From contig CP142454.1 of assembly GCA_038049695.1 (NCBI GenBank), forward strand, positions 13,062,501-13,126,500: a DNA stretch of 64,000 nucleotides, written 5' to 3'. The notes under the pieces are model-generated. The model was not told where the DNA came from. It did not search any database and worked only from the letters and a program-made list of their open reading frames with translations. The number at the start of each line of letters is the position of its first letter. Within the stretch, counting starts at the first letter, position 1. This DNA comes from Cinnamomum chago (Eukaryota > Streptophyta > Magnoliopsida > Laurales > Lauraceae). Shown here piece after piece: positions 1 to 11,881 of the stretch. A program made the translations under genes and the position numbers.

Positions 1-387
1 TCCATCTGTCATCGTACACACTTTGCTGAACTATCTGAATATGCAAGTGTGTGTACCAAAGCTTCATCACCCCTGATCTACAAGATCAAGCCCCCACCCC
101 AATGCTGATACGAAGATCAATTTGAGGGGGAGTTACAGAATTCAGATTGACAGAGGCTGCTTGAAGAATCTTGTTTGTCAATTATGGACAAAAAGAGGGA
201 GAATATTGAAGCTAGGGGGAGCTAGAGACAATAAGAAGTTTAGACTGAGTCAAAGACAATGCAGATCTACATTTGTTGGGTTTTATTTTTTATGTTGATT
301 TTTTTAATGTATTTTGGGTTTTTTCTTTGGTAGATCAATTTATATTGTCTTAGGGAGTTTTGTCCATGAATTGCCAAAGGGGGAGAG
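1..387 (+). mobile_element. 3' internal end of a copia-type LTR retrotransposon
   Basis: This non-coding stretch precedes the LTR at 388. It contains three G-rich, polypurine-tract-like runs (near 122-133, 210-225 and 375-387). The last directly abuts the LTR start TGTTAG and is the likely primer for plus-strand synthesis. Repeated tract-like motifs ahead of the 3' LTR are typical of SIRE/Maximus-type copia elements. No pol coding is left in the window; the element body lies upstream of base 1. Confidence 0.6.
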
Positions 388-1253
388 TGTTAGGTATTTT
401 AGTGTTGGCAAAATTCATGGGTTGGACAAAACTCTACGTCTTTTGAGTTGTAATGTTTTTTAGAAAAGGACTCTGCAGAATAGAAGATTGGAAGGACTCA
501 GAAGAAGAAAGTCTAAAAGAACTAGAAAAAGAAAGTTGGAGAAACAGACCTGAATTTCCGGATCATCCAGAATAGGGTCCGCTCGAGCGAAGGCAACATA
601 GATAGCTCAGACGCACTGACAGAAGATTTTTATGCCAAGACAAAACCTCATCCGCTCAAGCGAATGGTGGGTCTGCTCGAGCGGACAGGTGCGCAGGAGA
701 ACGGGAAAGTCTCTATTCTGATTCGAATTAGTTTCCCTTTGAGACTATCTTTCCCTGTTTGAGTCCTACTTGTGCACTAAGTCTAAGGCACGAATTTAAA
801 GCTATTTATTTGGTGTTTCTCTCAACCCTAGATACACACAACTCTCATTGATCTGAGTCAGAGATATCTTAGAGAGAGTTAATTCTCTAGAGCCATTGAG
901 AGACTATTCTGAATGATTGCTCTAGAAGGTTGTTGCTGCTTCTACTTTTCTTGTAGAAGATTGATCATCATGATCGTCAAGGTGCGAGGAGATCAAGTAA
1001 GGAGAACGGGGCACGATGAATGTCGTGTCAGTGGATTTTTTGTAAGAATAACTACAGTCCTTAGGTCGAGGTACAGACTGAGGTAAAGGAGCTTGTGTGT
1101 ACATCTTGTAACTGTTCGTGAACCCTTGATTTCTAGTTCGTGGTTTTTCTCCCTGGATAGGGTTTCCACGCTAATTATTGTGTCTGCCTTTTTGTGGTGT
1201 GTGATTGGTAGATAGATAGTTTTATATTGTCTGATTGGTTTATTTCCGCTGCA
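388..1253 (+). mobile_element. 3' LTR of a copia-type element
   Basis: The LTR starts TGTTAGGTATTTTAG right after the purine tract and ends TTTCCGCTGCA, giving TG...CA termini and about 866 bp. A TATA-like stretch (CTATTTAT) lies near 803-810. Upstream of it are short palindromes: CGCTCGAGCG at 580-589, a one-mismatch version at 653-662, and GTCTGCTCGAGCGGAC at 671-686. The target duplication cannot be checked because the 5' end is outside the window. The end coordinate is by motif, uncertain by a few bases. Confidence 0.65.
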
Positions 1254-2155
1254 TTAATTGGTTAATTTAGAACTAGTAATCCATTCTAGTAGCCCTCAAT
1301 GGAGTTTCAGATCCTATGGGCGTGGCATGCATGGAGCATTCCAGTGCTATCGGGTTCACCTGCTGGCCCACTTCGGGACGGGGTTTGGGAGATTTAAAGA
1401 TCTATTCGGGGCCTCTTATGTACAAAAAAAAAAGCCCCATTCAATCATCTTAACCTTATCACCTATGGCCCACAATTCCAATCCATTTGCATAGATGCAC
1501 TGTCAATCTAAAGGTCTAATCCATTCACACTTTTGAAGTGAATCTAGTTTTCACTTTTAAGATTAGGGAATAAGGTATGCCCAATATGGATGGTGTATAG
1601 GGTATAAGCCAAACAAGGAGGGGATAGGATGGTTCCTTCGTTGGTTATTATTCTTTTAGGGCACGTTTGTGTACACACTCTATATGTGAAAAGGGACAAT
1701 TGCGACATCAACAAATTTCTTAGAAATGGAAACCTCGGAAAAGGATTTTCGAAGAATTTAGAAATTCATATTTGTTGCGATTTTTTTTTTCTCGTTGAAT
1801 TGATGCTAATGTTGGTTGGTGCGGCTGTGAATTCCTTATAGAAAATCAAGTTTTCTTGCCTGGTGTGATAATGTTTTCACATAAACCATTCACCTTTTTG
1901 CCACTTTAATGGTAGGCATTGTTTAGAAATCATGGGTATTCTGAACAAGCAGGCCAATAATGATTTTAGTAACATAGACAGTGTGTAGAAACCAAGCTAA
2001 CTTAAAAAGTGATCTAGGCATGCAAATGGGTTGGAAATGGGTATGGATCCATTAATGGTTCCGCCCTAGATCCATCTTTGTAGATATGGTTCAGAATCCG
2101 ATTCTAAATAACCCGATCATAAATAAAATGAACCTTATGTATTGTGTCCAAATCT
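1254..2155. other. intergenic, no gene seen
   Basis: Short ORFs here show no recognisable domain. The stretch from about 2010 to 2110 has phrases rich in GGGT/ACCC that look like decayed repeat, but no boundaries can be set. Confidence 0.5.
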
Positions 2156-2349
2156 TGCATCAACTTTTTTTTTTTCTTGGAGGGTGTCCCAGCCTTTTTG
2201 GCTAGACTGATCGCTACGGGCCCAAGGGCCGCTGGATAACTCCCTTGTGCCTCAGTCTAGTAGCGTAGTTTCGAACCCTCAGTCTTTGGGAGCAAACCGT
2301 GGTCTTAGGCCAGCTCAGCTATCCCTCGGGGTTGATCGTGCATCAACTT
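2156..2349 (-). mobile_element. tRNA-derived SINE with 11-bp target duplication
   Basis: On the minus strand the unit starts near 2338 with CCCCGAGGGATAGCTGAGC, holding an A-box-like motif (TAGCTGAGCTGG). It then has a B-box (GGTTCGAAACT, near 2270) and ends in an A-rich tail (the T run at 2167-2177 on the plus strand). It is flanked by a perfect direct repeat, TGCATCAACTT, at 2156-2166 and 2339-2349. Polymerase III boxes, A tail and target duplication together define a SINE inserted by LINE-type machinery. The body is about 172 bp. Confidence 0.85.
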
Positions 2350-4854
2350 AAAATAACGGAATTTTACAAAAAAGAAAACTTAAAATAACGGATGAAGGTT
2401 GCATTAGCATAACCAGATAAAAGAGCTTCATTTTTTTTCTCTTTTTAAATATACAACTGGAACTATTAAATTGCATGTGATTAAAGCTAAGTAGACCAAC
2501 AAATATAAATACAATTCTAGCAATTTAAACCTCTGAAACTTTTATATATCATGATATATCATTAACAAGAATTGATAACACAACAGGGTATGGATAGTGA
2601 GAATCTAAACAAATGGTCTGGGTCTCAAAAGAATTCCCTTTTGACGTGACTCATCCCAAATGAAAATCACGAAGAAATCGGGTCTGTTTTAAGTACCATA
2701 CATTCAATATACTCAAACCATTTGATTTGAAGAACGGCACTTCTTACCTCGTTGTTTGTTGTTCGAACCCCACATACATCACTTCTGCATGTGCATGCTT
2801 CCTGTGCATGCTTCCTTTCCACTTGAGTGAATTGTTTTTCATGTGTTAAAAAGATTTAAATTGAAAAAATTGGGTGTGGTTCAAATTTTGGAACGATTCT
2901 TAATTTGATTTGTCCAGACCCAAAAAAAAAAAAAAATACAAACTGGGGATCAGGTCCACAGGTTTCATGTCCAAAGACAATACATCATTTATTTACATTA
3001 GGATTATATTAAACGCTTTATAACAATGTATTTGTATTTAGGCTTGATTCAGGTCCGAGTACCCCAAGGCTCCAAGCCCCTTATTGCAGCCTGGGTCTAT
3101 AATTTATATTCGGGTGTCAGAAATGGGTCATTAAATTCTTACTGGGTTCAGTTTCGGAACTTGGATCCCTGTTAGTATTTTTGGTTCATATTGAAGTGCA
3201 CTGTGATTGTGAACTCAGACCTAAGCCCAACCTTGCATTAATTACTTTTGTTCTTGGGGTATGAACTCTGCAAATTAGGGATAGGCATTATAATCCTTTT
3301 TCTTTAAATTTATCTTTCTTTTGTATTCTAAAAAACGTATAGAAATTCATCATGAAATGAATTCCACCAAAAGGACTACTAAATGGGTGAGGGTGAAGGA
3401 TATGAGGCGAGGGTGAAAGGGATGAGGTGGACATGTAGATTGGATCCTCGCTTTCCTATGTCTTGAATTTCTAGCGTGATCGGTAGGTATTTATTTCTCA
3501 TCTTATCTTGATTTAATTTTATTGGAAGTCTCATTTTTGCATTCACTAATGTAGAATTACAGATCATAGCAATTGATATTCTTTTTGTTCAAGAATTCAT
3601 TGCTAGGAAAGCATTTCAAGTCAAGTACCTTTCAACTGTGCATCAAACTACATTTATATATTGTACTAAAGGGCTGTAATCTAGAAGATATTCTTATCTC
3701 ACAAGCAATTGGGGGTAGGTATTCCAATTACAACAATCAAGATCTAAATCAAGAATCCTTGTGATTCTCCCTCTGCAACAGAAAAATCCTTATAAATAAG
3801 AGACGTACGATCCCACTGATGCCAAGCGTGGGAGAATTGTCATCGTGGATGCAAGCTAAAGGCTGAACCATTGTAAACTTGTCTCATTTCTATTTTAAAT
3901 TTTAATCAAAGAAGAGATTATTTGAATGTCATTTTTGTATATATACGATTGGTTTTTATTTTTTAACCACTAACAAAATGACAATCCTTGGTATTCTACT
4001 ATGAAAGAAATGGGTCTTACTTCTTGAAGTAAACCACATAAGATTCAATCTCTACCTCTTGGAGGTAAACCATATGAGTTTCAATTTCTTCTTTCGTCTG
4101 ATGCTTGTTTCCGTAAGATCATTGATTTTTTTTTAAAATTATTTTCACACTTTTCTACATCTGTCACTCCAACACCTAATTTCCTCTTTTGAGAAATGAA
4201 ATGTGAAGACTAATATACATGAAAACTTGAAGAGGTAGTCAAGCTTTTGAAACACATTTTCTTACACTATAAAAGGGCCAAGACAGAGAACTCCATGTAT
4301 GGCCATATATCACTTCTGCAATAATATATCATTATTCAAATTCTCTTTCCTCAAGGAAGAGTTTTTTTTTTTTAATTAAAGAAATGAAAAAATTAGTTTT
4401 TAATTACTTTACGAGATGAAAATAAAATATCAAAAATAAAATATAAAATTAGTAAGAAAGGAGCTCTAACTACGAACACATCTTAAGTTTTGGACTAAAA
4501 ACCGTAGAAAATTGTATAGGTCCAGTCCAGGCTGAAACCTGTATGCATAAGGCAATAAACCTTGGTATAAAACCATGGTGGCCAAACCTTACAACATAGT
4601 AAGCATAATCTTATTATTCACACAATATTGTAGGATTTTTTCAAAGCACTCAAATTAAACTAGGACAATTAAATTCATCACTTGAAACCGTCTACCCCAT
4701 GCCCTCATTTTGTTAGAACAACTTCTAATATCATTACTCCAAACAAAAAAGGCATTTAGTAGATGAGCAATTAAAACCAACAATATCAACTCATACAGAG
4801 AAGCAAACACAAATGGATGACATGAATTGAAAATAACCATAATCGAGATCAACA
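2350..4854. other. intergenic, decayed repeats only
   Basis: AT-rich sequence without a recognisable gene. A B-box-like GTTCGAACCCCAC near 2761 may mark an old plus-strand SINE remnant, but no tail or target duplication is evident. The lower part (about 4600-4854) is the expected 3' flank of the minus-strand dehydrogenase gene. Confidence 0.45.
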
Positions 4855-7112
4855 TTAGGAGGTTAGAGCATCTATCAGAGTTGGATTAGTGAGTGTGTAA
4901 CCTCCATCAACTAAAAGGTTGTGCCCATTCACATACCTGGACTCATCACTCCCTAGGAACAGAGCAGCTTCAGCAATGTCCTCAGCCTTGAGTGAGATAC
5001 CCTTTAATATGGAACAACTATCTGCTCTTTCTGCCAACTCTTCTTCCCCCATCTTAAATACGGAGGTAGTCATAGGGGTCGGAACCACATGAGGTGCAAC
5101 ACAGTTCACCCGAACACCAAACTGACCGAGCTCAATGGCTGCATTGATCGTGAGCCCAACCACGGCGTGCTTTGAGCTAGTGTATGCATGAGGGGTGATT
5201 CCACCCATTCTTGAGGCAGTACTAGAAGTATTGATAATGCTTCCACGACGAGCAGGGATCATGACTCGAGCCGCGTGTTTGGTGCCCAGGAACACACCGA
5301 TAACATTGGTGCTAAGGACCCTCTCAAAGTCCGACTTCTCAGTCTCAACTATGCTTGGCTTGGGGAGTTCAATGATGCCCGCATTGTTGAACATGATGTC
5401 TAGCTTTCCGTACTTGGAAACTGTTGCATCTACGGCGTTTTGGACATTGTCTTCCTTGGTTACGTCGCAATGGATGAAAGCGGCACCCTGGGGGCCAAGT
5501 TCTTTGCAAACAGCCTGGCCAATTTCTTCATTATGGTCAGCAATGACAACTTTTGCACCATGCTGGCTAAAGAGTTTAGCTGTGCGTGAGCCAATGCCAC
5601 CCGCGCCTCCAGTAATTAGTGCTACTTTGCCTTCTAGTCTGTAGTTTTAGGGTCCGAAGGTGTTACATATCACAAAGGATATTTGTTTAGGGAGGTGGTG
5701 TGAACAAAACTATGTTAGCTAGGAGAGTGAAACAATGAAGGCGGCACCCCAATTGTACAATTCTATCAAATTGGTTGTAACCATTAGAAAATAAATTAAA
5801 TGGTATGGATTGGAATGATTATATATCACGTTTATGGTGGATGAATAAACCTTAGAAGTAAATCCGCCGATTGAGTGCCTTTAACTATGAATTCCTATGT
5901 AATTTGTGCAAACAAGCCAGCCCATATATGTCAGTTGGATGGCTATCCATGGTCTACCCTAAATCTTATTTGACAGCAAGGGGTTGCTCGGCAACGCCGC
6001 ACATTACCCAGTTGTTTAGGAATTCATCCCTAGCTATGCCACTCTTCCCACATATGTAAGCTGCTCTCTTCATGTGAGTGTGCTATTCTTCTCACTTTGT
6101 TAAATGGTGTGGGATAGTGAGTCACGACTCAAAAGTCAAGAGTCTGGACTCAGGACATAGATCAGTTGAATTCTAAACAAGTCACCATCCAATCATGTCA
6201 TAATGGAACAAACAAGGGGGTGTTTTCACGTTTTGGGTTGTCTTTATGACTTCCACTTCACTAGTTGCGTGACGAGAACATCTCAAGTGAAAAATTCTGT
6301 GAGAAAATATGGGTAAAGAATTATTTTGTGAAAAGTCATCACCACTCTTTATTAATAATGTTATGCACTTATGCTGCATGTAAATTTTTTTAGAGAAAAG
6401 TGCTTCTGCTCTCCCAAAAGAATCTAACAAGAAACCCCCCAACCCAAACAGAACCAAAAAGCGACTCTGTAGACCCATTAAATAAATAAATAAATAAAAA
6501 CAGGGGAAGGGAGAAAGAGAAACCATGAAGGACTAAATCAACTTAGGACCTGTTTGTGCAGTTGATGGAAAGCCGAATCCAACTTTGGAGGTGGCAAACG
6601 GAGACCCTCGGAAGCGAAAAAAAAAAATATTTTCTGCAACAAAGACTCGAGTTTTCCACTTCCTTCCTGCAACAGTATAGTTGCAGAAATTGAGTCCTAG
6701 GAGAAGCGGCAGCAAGTCCTTCCTTGCAGCCAAGAACAGATTCTTCTCTAGCCAGCTCAACATGTTGTGGTTGTGGGCATTATTTCATGTTACAGTCAAT
6801 TGAAATCAGCGATATCAGTGATATAAATGGGACGTAGTTTGTTTCACTTCATATTGGAATGCCAAGAGATAGAAAGGATTTTTTTTTTTTTTTTAATTTG
6901 GTCAAAATGATATGGAAAGGATTGTACCAAAATTCCTAAACATATGATTGACTGTATAACTGATATATATGAAAAGGAACACTACTGAAAGACATCAAAG
7001 ATTACATTCTACCTAAGAAAAAGAAGATTTAAACACGGGTCATGGAATTTGGAGTAGATATTAGCAGAGCTTACCTTCTGGTAACAAGAGAGAGAGCAGA
7101 GCTGCTTCCCAT
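4855..7112 (-). CDS. short-chain dehydrogenase/reductase (SDR110C-like), two exons
   Basis: Exon 1 is 7112-7075 (38 nt, donor AG|GTAAGC) and exon 2 is 5638-4855 (acceptor CTACAG|A). The split codon AG/A gives Arg13. The 273-residue product has the Rossmann nucleotide motif TGGAGGIG (22-29), Asp47 after the second strand (favouring NAD over NADP), NNAG (97-100), and catalytic Asn124, Ser152, Tyr165 and Lys169 (YTSSK). The family includes secoisolariciresinol dehydrogenase, borneol dehydrogenase, momilactone A synthase and xanthoxin dehydrogenase, which oxidise secondary alcohols on terpenoids or lignans. The substrate cannot be read from sequence. A short first exon ending just before the RLEGK segment is usual for this family. 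No signal peptide is seen, so it is probably cytosolic. The reading frame is intact. The 1.4-kb intron (5639-7074) holds no recognisable element. Confidence 0.9.
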
Positions 7113-7277
7113 GATTATAGACTTGGGGTCTGTTCTCTGTCTCCAATCTCCATGCTCAATAAAGTTTCTGGCCTTTTAATGGGCATCCTTATTACCAGCC
7201 TTCTGAGGCTGAATCGCCATCCACAAATAATTCATGTGTGGGCCCACTTTTGCAGGGTCAATATGCTTATGAGTCAG

Positions 7278-7807
7278 TGTCACGTCGATTTAATGCAATT
7301 TATCCACTAGAGAAATAGAAGCAATAATAGAGATTCTGATCTACCACGCCTCACCGAATGCGGTTGATCTCGGTATCGTGTTGATATTGGTTTAAACATA
7401 GTGTTACACCCTGAACTAAATTAATCTTGAGTAAGACTAATTAATTATGATTAATGTTAATTAAATATGAGTAATTGGATTAATGAAGATTAATGGCTCA
7501 GAAGAAACAATTAGTCTCAAAAGATCCATTAAGCATAATAGAATGAAATAGAATTGGTTAAAATGAGTTTAGACTCGAGCAATGTAAGTTAAGGACTTTT
7601 TCATAAATATGGGTTTTTACGTATTTTGTCAAATACGAAAAAAATTTATACCAACGTGTATATCTCGAATAGTACGATAACTTTCATAATAGACGCGACT
7701 CCGTTTAACCTCAAATGGATCAAATGAGACTTCATTTGACTCAAAGTGTAATAAGAATAAATAAGAGGGCGTTCTAATGTGAAAGCCTCTTATATATGAG
7801 TGAAATG
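7278..7807 (+). repeat. direct repeat copy 1: host flank plus first 406 bp of an LTR
   Basis: This 530-bp segment is matched base for base in length by 11352-11881, with scattered substitutions (estimated 6-7 percent by eye). Its first 124 bp are flanking DNA. From 7402 it is the start (TGTTACACCC) of the same LTR that begins at 11476. It ends abruptly at 7807, joined to an integrase fragment. It lies about 165 bp upstream of the dehydrogenase start codon. Confidence 0.85.
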
Positions 7808-8068
7808 GGTATGAAAGTCCTTTTGTATAACTCCCGGTTACACCTCTTTCCAGGGAAGTTACGAACCCGGTGGACTAGTCCATTCACTATCAGGATTGTG
7901 TACTTTCATGGTGCTGTGGAAATTGAAAATCCCAAGAATGAGGATGCTTTCAAGGTAAATGGTGAACGGTTGAAACCATTTATGGACATGAAGGATAAAA
8001 ACATTGAGAATATCCTTCTGAAGACCCAATTTAGCAGGACTAATCATTTTTTTCGCACGTCGAGCTAA
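7808..8068 (+). pseudogene. integrase C-terminal remnant of a gypsy element
   Basis: The frame reads [16 protein letters not shown], then [14 protein letters not shown] and [11 protein letters not shown]. These are the hallmark C-terminal integrase segments of plant gypsy polyproteins. It is fused at its 5' edge to the unrelated LTR fragment ending at 7807, so the ATG at 7796 is a junction artefact. The frame stops at 8066-8068, the likely natural polyprotein end. Confidence 0.8.
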
Positions 8069-11000
8069 CGACATCAAACTTAGCACTGTTTGGGAGGCAA
8101 CCTAATTTTGGAAGGTAATTTAGCTAGTTGATCACATTCTTTTGCAATCACCCCACATGGTAAGATGCTCCAGTTTTCTTTATTGTTCATTTTCACATTA
8201 CACATGCATTCATAACATTGAGGACAATGTTGAATTTAGGTTTGGGGGCGTGAGTTAGAACTTGACATGTGATCATTTGTTCAATTTTCATTATACATTT
8301 TCTTTTTCGCTTTGCTTTAGTTTTTAGGAGATTTAAAAAAAAATTGCTATTGTTAGGTTAAAGGGAAACTTTCAAGAGAATTTTTATTGGCTAAAGATAT
8401 TTATTTTGGGCAAAAGAAAACAATGGTTCACTATTTTATTTATGGAAAGGGTTTTTGGAAAAGTGCTGAATTTTGATCCCTCACTTTTACACAGATTGTA
8501 TATGTTTTTAAGGTTTTGAATGTAAAGCTATGATTTCTTCTATTCTTTGCAAAAAAAAGAAAAAATCGACCCTTAGTATATAGAGTTTCCTGGTTTGACG
8601 AGTAGATACATGGAAATGGTTGCCTATTGTTAGAGACCGCAAAAAAAAAGTGTTTAATTAGAAGTCTTGAAAAGAATAAAAAGTTTTGTGACTTGTTTGG
8701 GTTCGTAACCTTTTTAACCCAAACCAATAAGCTCGTAGGGGTATTAACATACCTAGTGCCCTAAAGATATCTGTTTTGGGAGTCATTGGCCGAATGCTCG
8801 TTACATGGGTTAATTATAAAGCTTAAGGGACCTAGGCATTGCACAGTCACATGTGTGTGTTTGCAAAAAAAAAAAAAAATGTGCCCTTTGGAAAAACAGT
8901 AGTGCGAAAGCCGTCATTATCGTCTTGAGAGGAAGACTGTTTTTCTTTGCTAAGTTTAGGCGGCCCAGAATTTAATAAAATTTTTTTATTTTCATAGAAT
9001 TCTTGGTGGATCATTTGATGCTTATTACGTATACATACTTTTCACCGTGCAAGATCAATTAGCATGATTTCGAGAATTTCTGACCAAAAGATGGGATTGA
9101 TGAATCGAATTTAAGATTTGTCTTTGAAAATTGTGAGAATCGAGAATAGTCGGTGTCTATAAATTTTCTCTTGAGTTCCCTGGATTTTGCTAGGTTTTAA
9201 GCATTTTAGAAAAAGAAAAGAAAAAGAATTTTGTGGGTAAATTCACTGCAAATCCTCACGAGGCTCAGCTCGTCCACTAGGGAGAACCTAGGGGTTTAAG
9301 GGCTTGCTGCATACGCTAAATCCAGTCGAGAAAGCCAGCGAAAGTGGCATTTTTCTTTTTGTTTTTCTACATTTGTTAAGATAGTAAACTTCTTCTTTTT
9401 CACTTATTTTGCTCGAAGACTAGCAAAAAGCTGGTTTGGGGGTGTGCTAAGTCCACAAAATTGTAGATTTCATTCATCATTTTATATGCATTTGTGGACT
9501 AAATTAGGTTAATTGTATAGAATTACAGTTAATTTCTTAATTTCAAGTATTTGAAGATCAAAGTTGGAATCTTAGTCAAATTTGATCAAAATTCATTACA
9601 TTGCATGACTTTTGTGAAATTAGGGATTTTCATCTCATTCATCACCCAAAAATTAGGTTTTTTTTTTAGCTTCACTAATGCATACCTGCTAATTTTGATA
9701 CTACGTGTTATTCTTGGAAAGTTAGATATTTTTAGTGCATTAAGTAGGCATGTAGGGTCCCATGCAAAGTCAATCTAGATTCTTCACATCTGATTATTAT
9801 TGACATTATTTAATTTTATATATGTAGGAGAAATCAAAAGTTGGACCTACATTGGTGAAACTTGAATAGAGTCAAAGGCGGGACGCCCTTCATGAAAGTA
9901 AGATAAAATTTGAAACTTTGTAAGGAGAGTTGACTATCAAAGTTGCAAGTGAGGAATCATGCCAAATATGAGAAGATAATTAAATAAGAAAGCAAATAAA
10001 GAGCCCAAACATATCTTGAACATCCAACATGGGTCCCACACACCCCATTGGACGCCAAACATAGAAGTTCCCTTCATGGCACAATTAATCTCGGATTTTT
10101 CAGGGGCAGCAAATTGAAATGGTCATAACTTTCAACCTGAGTGTCGGATTAGTGCAATCTATATACCGTTGGAAAGTTCTTTTTGAGTAGATATCCGTGG
10201 AGCCTAAGATTTCATAAATCAGAGCTATATCGAGGGAGATATGACCTCCGGAAGTTGGCTGTTATAATTCTATGCGGGAATTACAAAAGATTTTTAAAAT
10301 TGGCAACATGAGATATGTTTGAGGAGTTCAATTTGGCAAGACTTGGAGTCCAAGAGACCACACTTAGTAACAAATCATCTTCAATTTAAATTATTTCCAA
10401 GTGTGAAGCCTAATTTGAGTCCTAAGCAATAAATCTTTACTAATAAGGAAACAAGTCCTAAAAGAGAGGAGATTCTTTGCTAAAAAGGAGGCATTAACAT
10501 CTATAAAGTCATTCTCCACCAAGCATCTCAGTACAGCCCTCTCTTCTATTCCTTTCTTTCTCTCTTCGTTTCTTCTTTTTCATTAGTTTATTTTTATTTT
10601 TGGTAGCATTGGGCCATGTCCAAGGATTTATTTTGAAGGAGAAAATTTGTTAAGGAGAAGTTGTAAAGATGCAATTTTTAATGATAAATCAAGAAGCATT
10701 CTTTGCAATGGCTGGCTAATTTTCTTGATTAGAGTTATGGATGAAGGTAAATAATTGTCTTTTTATTTGTTTAGTAATTCTAATTTGTGTTCCATGATTA
10801 TGTGCTTAATGATTAATAGGCTTGTCTTTGTGCCCTAGGCAAATCTCTATTTTTATTTCTAAAAATAAAAATTAGTTTTCGACTACTCATGCTTAGATTT
10901 GATAGGCCATGCTTAGGATTTAGATCTTTTGATGGGTGGTGCTTAAATTATTTTTATTCATTTATGAGATGAAGGAAGTCTTGAGTTTTGAATTTTTTTA

Positions 11001-11351
11001 TGATTAAAAAGGGATTTTAAAAGTTAAATTTTCCAAATTAAAAACATTGATTTGTCTTTGATTTGAAGTAAAAATTGGAACAAGTTAGAGTTATTTGATA
11101 AATAATTGGTGGATGCTTATTGGATTCCTATGCTCTAATCACTTTCATTAATCGATAGATTTCGAATTTCTAAATTAGTTGCTTATTTTTATATCTAAAA
11201 GCTCAAAACTTTTCTTAATTATTAGTGAATTAGTTATCTTAATTTAAAAAATTCTTTAATTAGCTCCCTGTGGGTTCGATCCGTTCTTGCCACTGTCTCA
11301 TCTAGACACCCGTGCACTTGCGGTATTTTATGATTGATAAAGATCACATCA
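7808..11351 (+). mobile_element. Ty3/gypsy (Athila-like) fragment: integrase end, 3' region and 3' LTR
   Basis: The fragment opens inside integrase and continues through a non-coding 3' region with the TTTGGGAGGCAACC motif (about 8088-8102) and a GAGGACAATGTT motif (8220-8231) common in Athila/Tat-type elements. A G-rich tract at 9434-9443 precedes the probable LTR start TGTGCTAAGTCC at about 9443. The LTR, about 1.9 kb, runs to 11351 (ends CATCA), where it abuts the second direct-repeat copy. The 5' LTR, gag and most of pol are missing. Confidence 0.7.
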
Positions 11352-11881
11352 TGTCACGTCGATTTAATGCGATTTATCTACTAGAGAAATAGAAGCAATA
11401 ATAGAGATTCTGATCTACCACGCCTCACCGAATGTGGTTGATCTCGGTATCATATTGATATTGGTTTAGACATAGTGTTACACCCCGGCCCAAATTAATC
11501 TTGATTAAGGCTAATTAATTAGGATTAATGCTAATTAAGCATGAGTAATTTGGTTAATGAAGATTAATGGCTAAGAAGAGACAATTAGTCTCAAAAGATT
11601 CATTAAGCATAATGGAATGAAATAGAATTGGTTAAAATAAGTTTAGACTCAAGCAAGGTAAGTTAAGGACTTTTTCGTAAATACGGGTTTTCACGTATTT
11701 CATCAAATACGGAAATTTTTTATACCAACGTGTGCATCTCGAATAGTACGTTAACTTTCATAATAGACGCGACTCCGTTTGACCTCAAATTGATCAAATG
11801 AGGCTTCATTTGACTCAAAGTGTAATAAGAATAAATAAGAGGGGGTTCTAATGTGAAAGCCTCTTATATATGAGTGAAATG
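11352..11881 (+). repeat. direct repeat copy 2
   Basis: Second copy of 7278-7807. It begins TGTCACG exactly where the gypsy LTR ends, carries the same 124-bp flank and then the intact start of the solo LTR at 11476. Unlike copy 1, the LTR continues beyond 11881. Confidence 0.85.

Noticed and set aside
5195-5644. 149-codon plus-strand ORF
   Set aside because: Antisense shadow of the dehydrogenase exon 2.
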